Source: Sporolactobacillus mangiferae
GTDB taxonomy: Bacteria; Bacillota; Bacilli; Bacillales; Sporolactobacillaceae
Reading direction: 5' to 3'
Length of the DNA stretch: 64,000 bases
Assembly: GCF_023336505.1 (NCBI RefSeq)
Contig: NZ_JAMAST010000001.1
Span: forward strand, 1-64,000
Numbering within the stretch: the first letter of the stretch is position 1; each line of letters opens with the position of its first letter. This document shows positions 44,844 to 54,823 of this stretch, piece after piece. The translations under genes and the position numbers were made by a program. The notes under the pieces are model-generated. The model did no database searches, was not told where the DNA came from, and worked only from the letters and a program-made list of their open reading frames with translations.

Positions 44844-44953
44844 TTTGCACTTATATGACAATCTTTAAAACCATACACCTTACAACCAGCAAAACCGGAC
44901 AATTGTTCTTTAATGAGCCATTGATTGATTCATCATGCACTCTTTTCTCGCGC

Positions 44954-44992
44954 AAAAAAACCAGCGAACTGTTCATAGACGTCCGCTGGTTT
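44954..44992 (-). terminator. Terminator after pbpA
   Basis: AAACCAGCG (44958-44966) and CGCTGGTTT (44984-44992) with the T run on the minus strand. Confidence 0.8.
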
Positions 44993-45011
44993 CATAAAAG
45001 CTGCGCTCTTT

Positions 45012-47084
45012 TCAATTCTTGCTTGTATAATGGTACAGCTGATCATAATATTTATACATTTCTAAAGCAATTTCCTGATTCTGATGTCCCTTTCGAACTT
45101 TCGGCACAACAACTGCGATTGCCACTTGAGGATCATCATATGGCGCATAGGATACAAAAGTTTCGTTGTATAAGCTTAAATCATTTGCATTAACCTGTGC
45201 CGTGCCTGTTTTAGCTGCAACTTTATACTTCTGCCCCTGCGTGTAAAAAACGCTGCCTGTTCCTCTCGCCCCGTGAGTGACTAGATACAGACCATGTTGC
45301 ACTCGCTCTAAATCATGTTTGTTATTACCGATCGTATTCAACACCTGCGGTTCGAACTGATAAACAGTCTTTCCTAATTTAGATCCGTCCGTTCCCGGCT
45401 CATGAACTGAATCAAGAAGGTGCGGCTGAATTCGTTTTCCGTCATTTGCAATGGTTGATATATATTGCACCATTTGAAGTGGTGTATACGTATCAAACTG
45501 GCCGATCGCGTATTGGTGAATAACCCCAGATTCATTGGGCATACCGCCGTTATACCCGGTACCTTCAGTTGGTAAATCAATACCTGTCCTTACGCCGAGC
45601 CCAAACTGACTGTAACCATTTCTTAAATCGTTGATTGCCTTGACAAACCGTGGATTTGTAACGAAAGGTGTTCTGGCTATATACTTGCCACCCGCAGGGG
45701 TCAATGTAATTCCAGACATATTTGAAACGATTTTAGCCATAAATACGTTTGATGAAAATTGCAGAGCTGTCTCAGGTGTCAAAGTGCCCAGCCCGCTGAC
45801 TTCCCAAGACTTAAAATATTTTTTTGAATTTCGATAATTAATCGGCATATCATGAAATTGGGAGGGGACAGCATTGTGCTGAAAGCCAACCAGTTCAGTC
45901 GCACCCTTCACGGCAGAACCCATTTCAAACTGTGAAGTAATCGCATCACTTGCGACATTCTGAAATTTACCGTTCACATATTTTTTACCGCCAATAGCCA
46001 GAATGGCACCGGTTTTCGGATTCATCATAACCGCATAAGCACTGTTGTTCTGTCCGTTTCCGGCCATTGAACGCGCGGACAGAATTTTCTGCTCCAAAAC
46101 TTGGTCAAGTTTTTTTTGCAACCGTATATCAATAGTCAGCTGCAAATCATCGCCACGTTTTCCATCTGTAACCGTTGGATTCCCAACCGGGAGACCCTTC
46201 TTGGTTTTATAGGTCAATGTCATCGGGACACCGCGCAAGTAGTTCTCGTACTGTTCTTCAAGATAGCTGACGCCGACCTCAGCGTTCCGACTGTATCCCT
46301 GAGCCAGGTACCCGTTAATTTTGTCTTCGGGAATCTGCCCCATTTTCCCGACATAAAACGGCTTTTCCTTAATATACTCTCTTGATGAAACATTGGCGGT
46401 CTGTATTGACCCGTTAAAGTCGTTCAGATGATCGACAACATTGATGTATTCTTGATCATCAACGTTCAATCCTCTTTTGATAATATAGGGGCTGAGATTG
46501 GAAGCCTGGTTGAACTCATGCTGAATCGCCATAATCTGAACATCTTTTGCCGAGTAGCCGGTTAATTTTGATTTTGGAATTCTAGAGAGCAGCAGCTTAT
46601 ACGCGGCACTTTGCTTCTTTTCGTATGCTGTCTGTTCCTTTTTAGTCAGATATTGATCATAGGCTTTTTGGAGTGATTTAAATTTCGTTAACACATAGTA
46701 TTCCCGCTTATCCCGCGTTGAAATACGATCAATCGCCTTTTTGTCCATCGTTAAATAGTTGGAGAGCTTCTGTGCAAGCTTCAAACTCTCCTGAGCGCTG
46801 ATTCCTGCGTTGCGAATATAAACAATCGCAAGCTCAGCCTTGTTGTCCGCAAGGGTCACGCCGTTTGTGTCAACGATTTTTCCTCGTGCTGATTCAATAC
46901 GTGCACTTTGATGCTGATTGGCATTGAGTGCGTTTTTGTAATCCTCACCCTTAACAATCTGCAAATAGCCCAGCCGTAAGATCAGCCCGGAAAAAGCGAT
47001 AAAGACAACCAGAAAGAGTATGTTCAGCCTCAACGGTAATTTATTTTTCTTTTCTTTATTATTCTGCATCATTTCCTGAGCCAA
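45012..47084 (-). CDS. pbpA: Class B penicillin-binding protein (PbpA/PBP2A-like)
   Basis: 690 residues: N-terminal membrane anchor (LNILFLVVFIAFSGLILRLGYLQ), pedestal domain, and transpeptidase domain with Ser390-Ala-Val-Lys (SxxK), SSN in FSSNVFM and KTGTAQ. Such PBPs cross-link side-wall peptidoglycan for rod growth. TTG start at 47084 follows AGGAGGAG. Position next to the yqg genes supports PbpA (YqgF) of B. subtilis. Confidence 0.9.
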   Translation of the reverse strand: MAQEMMQNNKEKKNKLPLRLNILFLVVFIAFSGLILRLGYLQIVKGEDYKNALNANQHQSARIESARGKIVDTNGVTLADNKAELAIVYIRNAGISAQESLKLAQKLSNYLTMDKKAIDRISTRDKREYYVLTKFKSLQKAYDQYLTKKEQTAYEKKQSAAYKLLLSRIPKSKLTGYSAKDVQIMAIQHEFNQASNLSPYIIKRGLNVDDQEYINVVDHLNDFNGSIQTANVSSREYIKEKPFYVGKMGQIPEDKINGYLAQGYSRNAEVGVSYLEEQYENYLRGVPMTLTYKTKKGLPVGNPTVTDGKRGDDLQLTIDIRLQKKLDQVLEQKILSARSMAGNGQNNSAYAVMMNPKTGAILAIGGKKYVNGKFQNVASDAITSQFEMGSAVKGATELVGFQHNAVPSQFHDMPINYRNSKKYFKSWEVSGLGTLTPETALQFSSNVFMAKIVSNMSGITLTPAGGKYIARTPFVTNPRFVKAINDLRNGYSQFGLGVRTGIDLPTEGTGYNGGMPNESGVIHQYAIGQFDTYTPLQMVQYISTIANDGKRIQPHLLDSVHEPGTDGSKLGKTVYQFEPQVLNTIGNNKHDLERVQHGLYLVTHGARGTGSVFYTQGQKYKVAAKTGTAQVNANDLSLYNETFVSYAPYDDPQVAIAVVVPKVRKGHQNQEIALEMYKYYDQLYHYTSKN

Positions 47085-47330
47085 TTTTACTCCTCCTGAA
47101 CTGTGCCGTTTTTACGTACGTCAGACTTCAATCAACTGTTTACGCATCTATTCTATTCGTCGATTATATTCGATTTAAGAACAGTAAGGCGAGAGGATGT
47201 CATTAAACTTTAACGTTTTTCACAGTTTTTCCCCTCTCTCAATTTTAAGTGCGCCTCTATATTCTGTCAAAAAGCAATAGGTGAAAAAATCGAATCGATA
47301 TAAGTTCCTGCAGATCATCCTGAATCAGGA

Positions 47331-47380
47331 AAAAATAAAACACCCGAAAGTGCTTTAGAATAGCGACTTCCGAGTGTTTG
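47331..47380 (-). terminator. Terminator of the tRNA cluster
   Basis: AAACACTCGGAAGT and ACTTTCGGGTGTTT pair on the minus strand with a long AT-rich tail containing six T. Confidence 0.75.
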
Positions 47381-47405
47381 GAAAGTAGTACAAATTATGT
47401 ACAAG

Positions 47406-47495
47406 CGGAGGAAGAGGGATTCGAACCCCCGCGAGCCGTGAAGCCCCTGTCGGTTTTCAAGACCGATCCCTTCAGCCAAACTTGGGTATTCCTCC
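47406..47495 (-). tRNA. tRNA-Ser (anticodon UGA)
   Basis: Acceptor GGAGGAA/TTCCTCC, long variable arm typical of tRNA-Ser, anticodon loop CTTGAAA. CCA not encoded. Last of five genes. Confidence 0.95.
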
Positions 47496-47506
47496 ATCAT
47501 AATAAG

Positions 47507-47583
47507 TGGTGGACCCTGTAGGACTCGAACCTACAACCGGACGGTTATGAGCCGTCAGCTCTAACCAATTGAGCTAAGGGTCC
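47507..47583 (-). tRNA. tRNA-Ile2 (CAU anticodon, lysidine type)
   Basis: Acceptor GGACCCT/AGGGTCC, anticodon loop CTCATAA, 3' CCA encoded. Body matches the Bacillus CAU tRNA that is converted to read AUA by TilS rather than the elongator Met tRNA, which is separate at 47686. Confidence 0.8.
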
Positions 47584-47586
47584 ACG

Positions 47587-47660
47587 GGCGGTTAGTGGGG
47601 ATCGAACCCACGCATGCCGGAACCACAATCCGGTGTGTTAACCACTTCACCATAACCGCC
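47587..47660 (-). tRNA. tRNA-His (anticodon GUG)
   Basis: Anticodon arm CCGGA-TTGTGGT-TCCGG; extra 5' G pairing with C73, the tRNA-His identity element. Confidence 0.95.
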
Positions 47661-47685
47661 ATTGGTTAGTGAAATTATAAAAAAA

Positions 47686-47759
47686 TAGCGGCGGGGGGGA
47701 TCGAACCCTCGACCTCACGGGTATGAACCGTACGCTCTAGCCAGCTGAGCTACACCGCC
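47686..47759 (-). tRNA. tRNA-Met (elongator, anticodon CAU)
   Basis: GGCGGTG acceptor, D arm GCTCAGCTGGCTAGAGC, loop of anticodon TTCATAC. Matches the elongator methionine form, with a G-U first pair. Confidence 0.9.
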
Positions 47760-47760
47760 A

Positions 47761-47835
47761 TGGCTCCACAGGTAGGGTTCGAACCTACGACCGATCGGTT
47801 AACAGCCGATTGCTCTACCACTGAGCTACTGTGGA
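47761..47835 (-). tRNA. tRNA-Asn (anticodon GUU)
   Basis: Acceptor TCCACAG/CTGTGGA, anticodon arm ATCGG-CTGTTAA-CCGAT, encoded CCA. First gene of the cluster in transcription order. Confidence 0.95.
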
Positions 47836-48168
47836 ACAAAATCAGAACAAGAACTAATTTATCACAGGTAATAAAGCCTGTCAACATAAATTTCCAAACA
47901 ACATCCTGTTCTTAACGACAAGAAATAATATAGCATATATGGATAGATATTACAATAACCTTTTTGATTTTTAGTCTTTACCTTAGTGTTTGCGCCTATT
48001 TTTTCAGAATCTACGGTCGCAAATAGCCCTATAGTAAAGAAAACAAAATCATTCTTCACTATGGTCTTCTCAAATGCTTCAATCAATTTATTGACTCAAC
48101 TGAACTCTTGCAGCGAGATTATCGGTTTGAATGAGGGGTGCGTGTGCACCTTCGTCCGCAGATACAAC
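47836..48168. other. AT-rich region upstream of tRNA cluster
   Basis: No coding frame with a ribosome site. The tRNA promoter should lie here on the minus strand, but I could not single one out. The stretch also separates the NfeD gene end. Confidence 0.4.
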
Positions 48169-48807
48169 TTACTGTTTTTCTTCAATAGAATCAATAAAAA
48201 TCCGTGTCCCGTCAACCGAGATCACTCTGACCGTAACATCTTTTCCCAGAAACAGGCCATCTGTGATCGCACTGTAATGCTTGCCGTCAATTTTAACTGT
48301 ACCAACCGGATGAAAAGGCGTTACTGTCTTTCCTTCCTTGCCGATTAAAGTATGGTAATCGCTATTCATCGCATTGTAACCTTTATCGCTCGACAATTTA
48401 TCATGGAGCATAAGCTTCGCCAGATAATCGCGCTGCGGCAATAATTTCCGAAATAAAAGCGACATACATGAACCAATGATAAACGCAATGCCAACCATCA
48501 GTCCATAAAGCAGCGAAGGTGTCGGTAATGCGCAACCGAGCACCATAAGTGCGAAGCCAAGTATACCGATAATTCCTGTGGTCAGCAGTTTACCATCAAT
48601 GATAATCAGCAGCAATCCCCCGACAAGAAGCAGGAAGATCCATGACGAAGCCTGCTCTGTAAGAAAATACATAAAATAATAAATAAACAATCCGCTTCCT
48701 GTCAGAAAAAGTACACCCTTCGCTTTAACAAGCAATTCAGCGAATAAAAAACAGGAGGCGAGCAAAATGACTGCGAATCCCCCGGCCGGATAAGAAAGTA
48801 ATGCCAT
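48169..48807 (-). CDS. NfeD-family membrane protein
   Basis: About 212 residues: five hydrophobic segments (residues ~8-125) and a C-terminal OB-fold (GKEGKTVTPFHPVGTVKIDGKHYSAITDGLFLGKDVTVRVISVDGTRIFI), the NfeD signature. Partners of SPFH/flotillin proteins or proteases in membrane quality control; no SPFH gene is adjacent here. ATG 48807 follows GAGGGGA. Confidence 0.85.
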   Translation of the reverse strand: MALLSYPAGGFAVILLASCFLFAELLVKAKGVLFLTGSGLFIYYFMYFLTEQASSWIFLLLVGGLLLIIIDGKLLTTGIIGILGFALMVLGCALPTPSLLYGLMVGIAFIIGSCMSLLFRKLLPQRDYLAKLMLHDKLSSDKGYNAMNSDYHTLIGKEGKTVTPFHPVGTVKIDGKHYSAITDGLFLGKDVTVRVISVDGTRIFIDSIEEKQ

Positions 48808-49035
48808 TGGTATTCCCCTCTCTATTATGCTCAAATGCGTTCTCTAATAAATAAGCGGTACAATCGTTAGCCTTAAGCCTCTCTTTTCATTAAACCATAC
48901 ACAGGGATTCTGGAAAAGTTATGTTTGAAATTTGTGATGTATCTTTTAAAAATCAGGCATATATTCTCGTAGTATCGCATATAGATGTAGAGAGCATCTT
49001 TTCTGGAAAAATCGTGTGGAAGGAGTCCATCAGCG

Positions 49036-49374
49036 ATGAAAAAAAGGTTTTTCACAATTCTCTTCATTGTTGCCTGCTGGACAAGTTATGCAGATTTAAC
49101 TTCAGGCTCTCTGCCGGCTGGGCATGCGGAATTATCACGTCAAACGACGCCAGCGTCCAGTGAATCAGCAGCTGTCCCATATCAACGCGTAACGGTGAAG
49201 CCGGGGGACACTTTACTCTCAGTCACTGAACGCATCAACAGTACTCAGATTTCAATAGAAAAGACGCTGAAAGATTTCTCTCTCTTGAATCCCAATGTTG
49301 ATCCAAACCATCTCAGGATCGGTGAAACCTACGCTTTCCCCCGTTACGATTCAGCCGCTTCTGATCGCAGGTGA
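49036..49374 (+). CDS. yqfZ: LysM-domain exported protein (YqfZ-like)
   Basis: 112 residues with a signal peptide (KKRFFTILFIVACWTSYADL) and a C-terminal LysM domain (YQRVTVKPGDTLLSVTERIN..LLNPNVDPNHLRIGETYAFP). LysM binds peptidoglycan. Lies directly before ispG as yqfZ does in B. subtilis. Confidence 0.85.
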   Translation: MKKRFFTILFIVACWTSYADLTSGSLPAGHAELSRQTTPASSESAAVPYQRVTVKPGDTLLSVTERINSTQISIEKTLKDFSLLNPNVDPNHLRIGETYAFPRYDSAASDRR

Positions 49375-49489
49375 TAAAACTCAATAAGTTCCTGATCACT
49401 TATTCAGGCAAAACAAGCGGTTTCGTGGTATACTGACCTTACTGCAAGATTCACAAATCATTCATCTTTAATAAAGGAGCGAGTCGCTC

Positions 49490-50599
49490 GTGTCTGAAAT
49501 GACGCACCGTGCAAAAACGAGGAAAGTCAGAGTCGGCGATTTGACGATAGGCGGATCGAACGAAGTGATCATACAAAGTATGACCACAACAAAAACAAGA
49601 GATGTGGCAGCTACAGTCTCGCAGATTCACCGGCTTGAAGATGCCGGATGTCAGATGGTACGCGTTGCCTGCCCAACCATGGAAGACGCACTGGCAATCC
49701 CGGAAATAAAAAAACAAATTCACATTCCGCTCGTGGTCGACATTCACTTTAACTATAAACTGGCGCTTAAGGCCATTGAAGGCGGCGCTGATAAAATCAG
49801 AATTAATCCGGGCAATATTGGCAGGCAGGAGAATGTTGAAGCCGTTGTCCGGGCTGCAAAAGCAAAACATATTCCGATTCGCATCGGCGTCAACGCAGGC
49901 TCACTTGAAAAACATATTCTTGATAAATACGGCTATCCGACTGCTGACGGAATGGTTGAAAGTGCATTGCATCATATTAAGATTCTCGAAGATCTTGACT
50001 TTCATGACATCATTGTCTCTTTAAAAGCTTCAAACATCCATTTGGCAATCGAGGCCTATGAAAAGGCTGCCAGAACTTTTGATTATCCGCTCCATTTAGG
50101 CATTACAGAATCTGGTACACTCTTCTCAGGCAGTATCAAAAGCGCGGCAGGGCTCGGTATTCTGTTAAATAAGGGAATTGGAAACACAATCCGCATCTCG
50201 CTCTCCGCTGACCCGGTTGAAGAAATTAAAGTGTGCCGTGAGCTATTAAAAACATTTGGCCTGACTAACGCAGCGACATTGATCTCCTGCCCGACATGCG
50301 GAAGAATCCAAATCGATCTGATTAAAATTGCTAATGAGGTTGAACAATATATTTCAAAAATTAACGTGCCGATTAAAGTATCCGTGCTTGGCTGCGCAGT
50401 CAACGGTCCTGGTGAAGCACGTGAAGCAGACATCGGTATTGCCGGGGGACGCGGTGAAGGTCTCCTGTTCCGGCATGGTGAAGTTATTCGCAAAGTACCG
50501 GAAGACCGCATGGTTGAAGAATTGAAAATTGAAATTGACAAGTTGGCAGAAGAATACTTTGCTAAGAAAAAAGCTGAACAGGAAAAGGTCAACAGTTAA
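49490..50599 (+). CDS. ispG: 4-hydroxy-3-methylbut-2-enyl diphosphate synthase
   Basis: 369 residues. The [4Fe-4S] cysteines appear in SCPTCGR and [10 protein letters not shown], with N-terminal TIM-barrel motifs ([32 protein letters not shown]). Catalyses the penultimate step of the MEP isoprenoid pathway; ispH is in the same window. GTG start follows AAAGGAG. Followed by a strong terminator. Confidence 0.97.
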   Translation: MSEMTHRAKTRKVRVGDLTIGGSNEVIIQSMTTTKTRDVAATVSQIHRLEDAGCQMVRVACPTMEDALAIPEIKKQIHIPLVVDIHFNYKLALKAIEGGADKIRINPGNIGRQENVEAVVRAAKAKHIPIRIGVNAGSLEKHILDKYGYPTADGMVESALHHIKILEDLDFHDIIVSLKASNIHLAIEAYEKAARTFDYPLHLGITESGTLFSGSIKSAAGLGILLNKGIGNTIRISLSADPVEEIKVCRELLKTFGLTNAATLISCPTCGRIQIDLIKIANEVEQYISKINVPIKVSVLGCAVNGPGEAREADIGIAGGRGEGLLFRHGEVIRKVPEDRMVEELKIEIDKLAEEYFAKKKAEQEKVNS

Positions 50600-50619
50600 A
50601 ACGGCCGTTCTTTAAATGA

Positions 50620-50666
50620 GCAGCGCCCTGAAATGCCTTGAGGCATTTCAGGGCGCTGCTTTTTTC
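50620..50666 (+). terminator. Strong terminator after ispG
   Basis: Perfect 18-bp stem (50620-50637 with 50642-50659), TTGA tetraloop and six T. Confidence 0.95.
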
Positions 50667-50679
50667 AGCATAACAGTAC

Positions 50680-50870
50680 ATAAAAAGCTATGTTTAAACT
50701 CAATTTGCTTTTTTCGACCTGCGTGACAGCGTAGCCCCGCAGATTCCTGCATATCTGAGGATACCCGCCGTGTGCCCGCTTCAGGCAGGCACAATGAAAT
50801 GAAGCAATGGCAAGCCATCAGCCAATTTTTAACAAAACCTCACAAAAACGCACTGACCATGCTTAATAGC
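50680..50870. other. Structured GC-richer intergenic region, unassigned
   Basis: Several hairpins in succession: CTGCG...CGCAG (~50717-50740), GTGCCCGCTT/GGCAGGCAC (~50772-50792) and ATGGC/GCCAT (~50807-50818). No coding frame. It does not match a riboswitch I know. It lies after the ispG terminator and downstream of the glycosyltransferase remnant. Confidence 0.35.
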
Positions 50871-50877
50871 GTTCTTT

Positions 50878-52376
50878 TTAAGCTTTATAAGGGCCGCGAA
50901 GTTTCCACAGTTGATTCAGCATCACCATAAATTCAAAAATAGTCAAAACAGTTAACATAACGAATCCTTGGGTCAGATACGGATTCAGTGCCCGCTGAAC
51001 CGCAGGATTGCTCAGTGTTCCGAAGTTTAATTTAATAAGATAGGCAACAGCGACGGCAAAGGCAAGCAGCGCAACTGCATAAAGCAGTACATGTGAACGG
51101 GTTTGTCCTGTTTCCGCACGATATTGATTCGCCCATCCGTCCTGCTTGGTAATCCTGATTTTCGACAGCCAGACCTTGATATGGATACTGATTGTAATCC
51201 ATAAATAAATTTCGGGACTGATGAGCAAAGTCGCCAGTACAACATCAATAAATCGGCTGTTCGGTGTTTTCAAAGTAAGCACTAGATTAAGCAGAGACGC
51301 AGCAACCACCGGGGTGACCCAGATCCAATTCCAGTAAAACTGGTCAGTGAGTAACGCAGTGCATACTAAGATAACAAAAAGCAGCCGGATCAGAAAATTG
51401 ATAAAAAGTCCGCATTCCTGAATCCATAATCTTCTAGAATATTTCGTCTTAAGTCAGTCGTACCGGATACCCATTTATTTCTTTGACTGCTGTATGTGTG
51501 CAGCGTCTTCATACTGTCTACATAACATCTTGCTTTCTTACTGATGATACACACCCAGCCGCAGGCACGGATATACTGTGTTAGGAGTAAATCTTCAGTA
51601 TCCGATTTATCATCGTAAAGCCCATTCAGCTTATAGTGCTCACGTACTTCTCTGGCCGCTTCTGGTCGAAAAATACTGCATTGACCGCCGGCGATTTCCG
51701 CAAAATAGCTGCTGTACTTCTGTTTCATGGTCCATTGTGCGAACTCTCGATTCTGCTGCGCCACCCACCAGCGATTCAGGGCATTTCCGTATTTTCCTTT
51801 ACGGATCAATCGTTCGCGATCCGGATCGTTTCGAAGTATATGCCGCGCACTTTCTGGCATCAGACAAGTATAATTGGCTGAGACAGCGCCGATTTTATGA
51901 TTATGGCTGAGTTCAGTCCACAGCGTGCGAATACACTCTTTGTCAAGATAAACGTCTGCATCGATACCGACAAAAGCAACAATACTGCGCGTGTAACTTT
52001 GTTGCTGCCTTCCGACTTCTTTATGGTCAGGATCATTAGGGTTGCCCCAAAAAAGCTGATAAAGCTGATTCAGTGCGCCTACTTTTCGCTGCTGGTTATT
52101 CAGTGTATGGAGGAGATAGACTGGCATCTTATACTGTTTGTTGCATGTTCTGATTGCCTTTTCTGTATTATCTGTACAGTGATCAAGCGCGATAAAAATA
52201 TCCATCTCAATTCCTTTTGGAAGCGACTGCTCATGTAAACTTTTAAGCACATCAGCAATTGAGTCCTCTTCGTTATGTGCTGGAATCATAACAACAATTC
52301 TTGACGAGAAAGAACCCGTGTTAAACAGACGATTGTGAACTGCATCATCATAAGTAACCACTTGGGTATCGGCCAT
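50878..52376 (-). pseudogene. Family 2 membrane glycosyltransferase, frameshifted
   Basis: From 52376 the frame encodes a GT2 domain: VVMIPAHNEEDSIADVL, DHCTDNT, the DxD in FVGIDADVYLD, the TED motif (DTEDLLLTQYI) and QRNKW. It stops at 51390 just as the C-terminal membrane region begins. Shifted by one base near 51400 (around ACTTTTTATC), the reading continues LFINFLIRLLFVILVCTALL.. into the frame ending at 50878, which has more membrane helices. Together ~490 residues, BcsA/NodC-like. Either a mutation, a sequencing error at T5, or less likely programmed slippage. Confidence 0.8.
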
Positions 52377-52525
52377 AAATCAATCCCTTTCCTTTTTCTG
52401 AATGAGTGTACAAGCTCATATTTATGGCCGGGGCAGAAAATTTATGACAGTTGAAATAGGCAAATGAATGAATTTATTGATGAAATGCCGTTAATCGCAG
52501 AGCCGCACATCTGCCTTTCCAGGTG

Positions 52526-52560
52526 CAAAAAAGACCAGCGGAAATGCGCCGGTCCTTTTA
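52526..52560 (-). terminator. Terminator after nitroreductase
   Basis: GGACCGGCGC...GCGCTGGTC-type stem on the minus strand followed by six T. Confidence 0.6.
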
Positions 52561-52657
52561 ACATGACTCTATTAATAAAAATTACACCTGAAATAACAGG
52601 AAACGATTAGCAGTGGCAGAAAAAATGAATCCTTTTTCGTCATATCAGTAAATGGAT

Positions 52658-53236
52658 TTAAGCTTCCACCCATGTTGTGATTTCCGAGACGGGTTTGCGT
52701 TCCGGAACTTTCGGATCAACACCTTCAACCGGATACCCAACATAAACAAAGCCAACGACACTTCCTTTTTCGGATACGCCAAATTGTCTTTTTGCTTCTT
52801 CCGTATAAGCAGCTGCACCGGTTCGCCACATGGCACCCAGTCCAAGCGCATGTGCAGCCAGCAGCAGATTTTCAACCGCACTCGCTGTAGCTTCAAATTC
52901 TTCAATTTCAACGATATTCGGATTGTCACTTGGTTCCACAGTAACAACAATAACAACAGGGGCACGTTTCGCACTGGCGAGTCCCTTTTCATAAGCAGCA
53001 TCGAGAGTCGCCTGATCTGCACTTCCCAGATTCCGCTGGTTCACTTTTCCGTATACTTCACCAAGCTTATTTCTTCCTTCACCAGTTAGAATGGTGAAAT
53101 GCCACGGTTCCGTGTTCTTATGATTTGGTGCGCGCCTCGCTGCGTCTAAAATTTGTTCGATCAGCTTCTTAGGCGGTTCCTGGTCAGAAACTTTACGAAT
53201 TGATCTTCTCGTTTTGATTGCTTCAATTGTATCCAT
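52658..53236 (-). CDS. Nitroreductase-family FMN oxidoreductase
   Basis: 192 residues. N-terminal AIKTRRSIRKVSDQEPP binds FMN phosphate, then APNHKNTEPWHFTIL, and the C-terminal half has ENLLLAAHALGLGAMWRTG and GFVYVGYPVE. Reduces nitro or quinone substrates with NAD(P)H. Single gene. Confidence 0.9.
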   Translation of the reverse strand: MDTIEAIKTRRSIRKVSDQEPPKKLIEQILDAARRAPNHKNTEPWHFTILTGEGRNKLGEVYGKVNQRNLGSADQATLDAAYEKGLASAKRAPVVIVVTVEPSDNPNIVEIEEFEATASAVENLLLAAHALGLGAMWRTGAAAYTEEAKRQFGVSEKGSVVGFVYVGYPVEGVDPKVPERKPVSEITTWVEA

Positions 53237-53322
53237 TGCACTCAGTCCTTTATAAAAAGATCCTAACCTGTCGTACCAAGTGTAACATGTATCACAGACA
53301 ATTTCATAGAAATAAGCTCAAG

Positions 53323-53356
53323 CAAAAAAGTCCTTACCGAAGTAAGGGCTCTTTTG
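53323..53356 (-). terminator. Terminator after yqfX-like gene
   Basis: GAGCCCTTAC-TTCG-GTAAGGACT stem with T run on the minus strand. Confidence 0.8.
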
Positions 53357-53358
53357 TT

Positions 53359-53712
53359 TTACCAAAATAAAGGTGAGAGCAGCTGAATCAGCACCGCTAA
53401 GCATCCAATGCCGATAGCCCAGCCTCCCAATGTGCGTGCACCTTGTCTGAGCGCAATGTAACCGATAATAATACCAGCAATGCCCAGAACAATTGGCATG
53501 AAGAACAAACCAATCACTGACAAGATTAACGCGAGCCAGCCGAGGCCCCCTCCACCTTCAACGACACGCCGATGATCAGCTTCATCACGGTCTCCGTTCA
53601 CTTCCGAATTGTATTGATCGGCAGCGAGCTCTCTGGCGTACTCTTCATTATGATAAGCGTTTTGCTTATCATATATAGAGTCCTTGTCATGAAAATGATC
53701 CTTATCAGTCAC
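53359..53712 (-). CDS. yqfX: DUF4190 membrane protein (YqfX-like)
   Basis: 117 residues: charged N-terminal half (DHFHDKDSIYDKQNAYHNEE..DEADHRRVVEG), then two hydrophobic hairpin helices (GWLALILSVIGLFFMPIVLGIAGIIIGYIAL; GGWAIGIGCLAVLIQLL). Resembles YqfX, which sits in this neighbourhood in B. subtilis. GTG start after GAGGGG. Function unknown. Confidence 0.7.
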   Translation of the reverse strand: MTDKDHFHDKDSIYDKQNAYHNEEYARELAADQYNSEVNGDRDEADHRRVVEGGGGLGWLALILSVIGLFFMPIVLGIAGIIIGYIALRQGARTLGGWAIGIGCLAVLIQLLSPLFW

Positions 53713-53797
53713 AATGACCCCTCGCTTTCTTTTTAGGATCAGCTATAGTGTGACTCAGAATGATCATTTTCACAGATGCATATTATGGAAACACCAA

Positions 53798-54823
53798 TTA
53801 CGGTAAAATAAACGGAAGGAAAAAACTGACCGTTGTTCCATTTCCCGGGACGCTGCTGACACAAAACGTACCACGATGATCAGCAATAATTTTTTTACAC
53901 AGTGACAGACCAATCCCTGTTCCATTCCGCTTTGTTGTATACAATGGCTGGCCGAGCTTCTCAAGAACTTCGGTTTTCATTCCTTTGCCATTGTCAATTA
54001 ATGAAAAACGATAACCATAATCCTCAACACTGCCGCGAAAAATAATTTTTTTCTCCGCAGCTTTCCCTTCAAGAGCCTCAAGGGCATTGCGAAGCAAGTT
54101 AATCATGACTTGCTTCATTTTATTCAGATCAACACGGCACAGGTTTTCTGAGTAAGCGATATCATAATCAAAGGCCACTTTATTGACTAAACATTCTGCC
54201 GACAATACAGAGACAAGCTTCTTGCACAGTTTATCAGGGTTCATTTGACGAAATGAATTTTTTCTCAGTGACATCGAAAGAAAATTATCCAAAATGGAAT
54301 ACATCCGATCGACTTCGGACAAAATAACTGGCTGAAATTTATCATATTCCTTTGTATAACTGCATAGCTGAAGAAAACCTTTGATCACAGTCAGCGGATT
54401 TCTTAATTCGTGAACAAATTCACCTGCGAAGCGTGTAAACATTTTCGTTCGATAGCCAACTAAAAAAATTTTTCCATTTTTCAAAAACCCATTGTAAAAT
54501 GTTCCAAGATCTTTCTCGCTTAATTTATCGATAAGTAAAGTCGACACTATATCGTCGCTTTCCAAAATTGTATTCAGATAATCTTTTGCGTCAGAGGCAA
54601 CGTCCTCAGGAAAAAAATGCAGAAAATGCGAACCAAAACGGTCAACAAGAGCCTGTCCTTTCTTGTTGTAAGCCAATATATGCCCGTCCGGCTCCATGCA
54701 GAAGCGCATCTCTATTGATAGTTGCTCGCCTGGGTCTTTCTCCGAAACAGGAAGATAGGATTCACGGTAAATAATGGTTATCACTCCCTCTGCAATAGTA
54801 ACAACTTTTTCACCATTCCCCAA
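53798..54823 (-). CDS. Orphan soluble histidine kinase
   Basis: 341 residues, no membrane helix. N-terminal sensor part (EMRFCMEPDGHILAYNKKG, PAS-like), then H box FVHELRNPLTVIKGFLQL, N box VMINLLRNALEALEGK, G1 SLIDNGKGM and G2 GTGIGLSLCKKI. No response regulator is adjacent. The H-box resembles sporulation phosphorelay kinases. The TTG start at 54823 is weak; the true N-terminus may be 10-20 codons downstream. Confidence 0.85.
   Translation of the reverse strand: MGNGEKVVTIAEGVITIIYRESYLPVSEKDPGEQLSIEMRFCMEPDGHILAYNKKGQALVDRFGSHFLHFFPEDVASDAKDYLNTILESDDIVSTLLIDKLSEKDLGTFYNGFLKNGKIFLVGYRTKMFTRFAGEFVHELRNPLTVIKGFLQLCSYTKEYDKFQPVILSEVDRMYSILDNFLSMSLRKNSFRQMNPDKLCKKLVSVLSAECLVNKVAFDYDIAYSENLCRVDLNKMKQVMINLLRNALEALEGKAAEKKIIFRGSVEDYGYRFSLIDNGKGMKTEVLEKLGQPLYTTKRNGTGIGLSLCKKIIADHRGTFCVSSVPGNGTTVSFFLPFILP

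Noticed and set aside
50700-50870. Cyclic-di-GMP or other known riboswitch
   Set aside because: The hairpins do not carry the conserved core of any riboswitch I can recall and no intact gene lies downstream on either strand.
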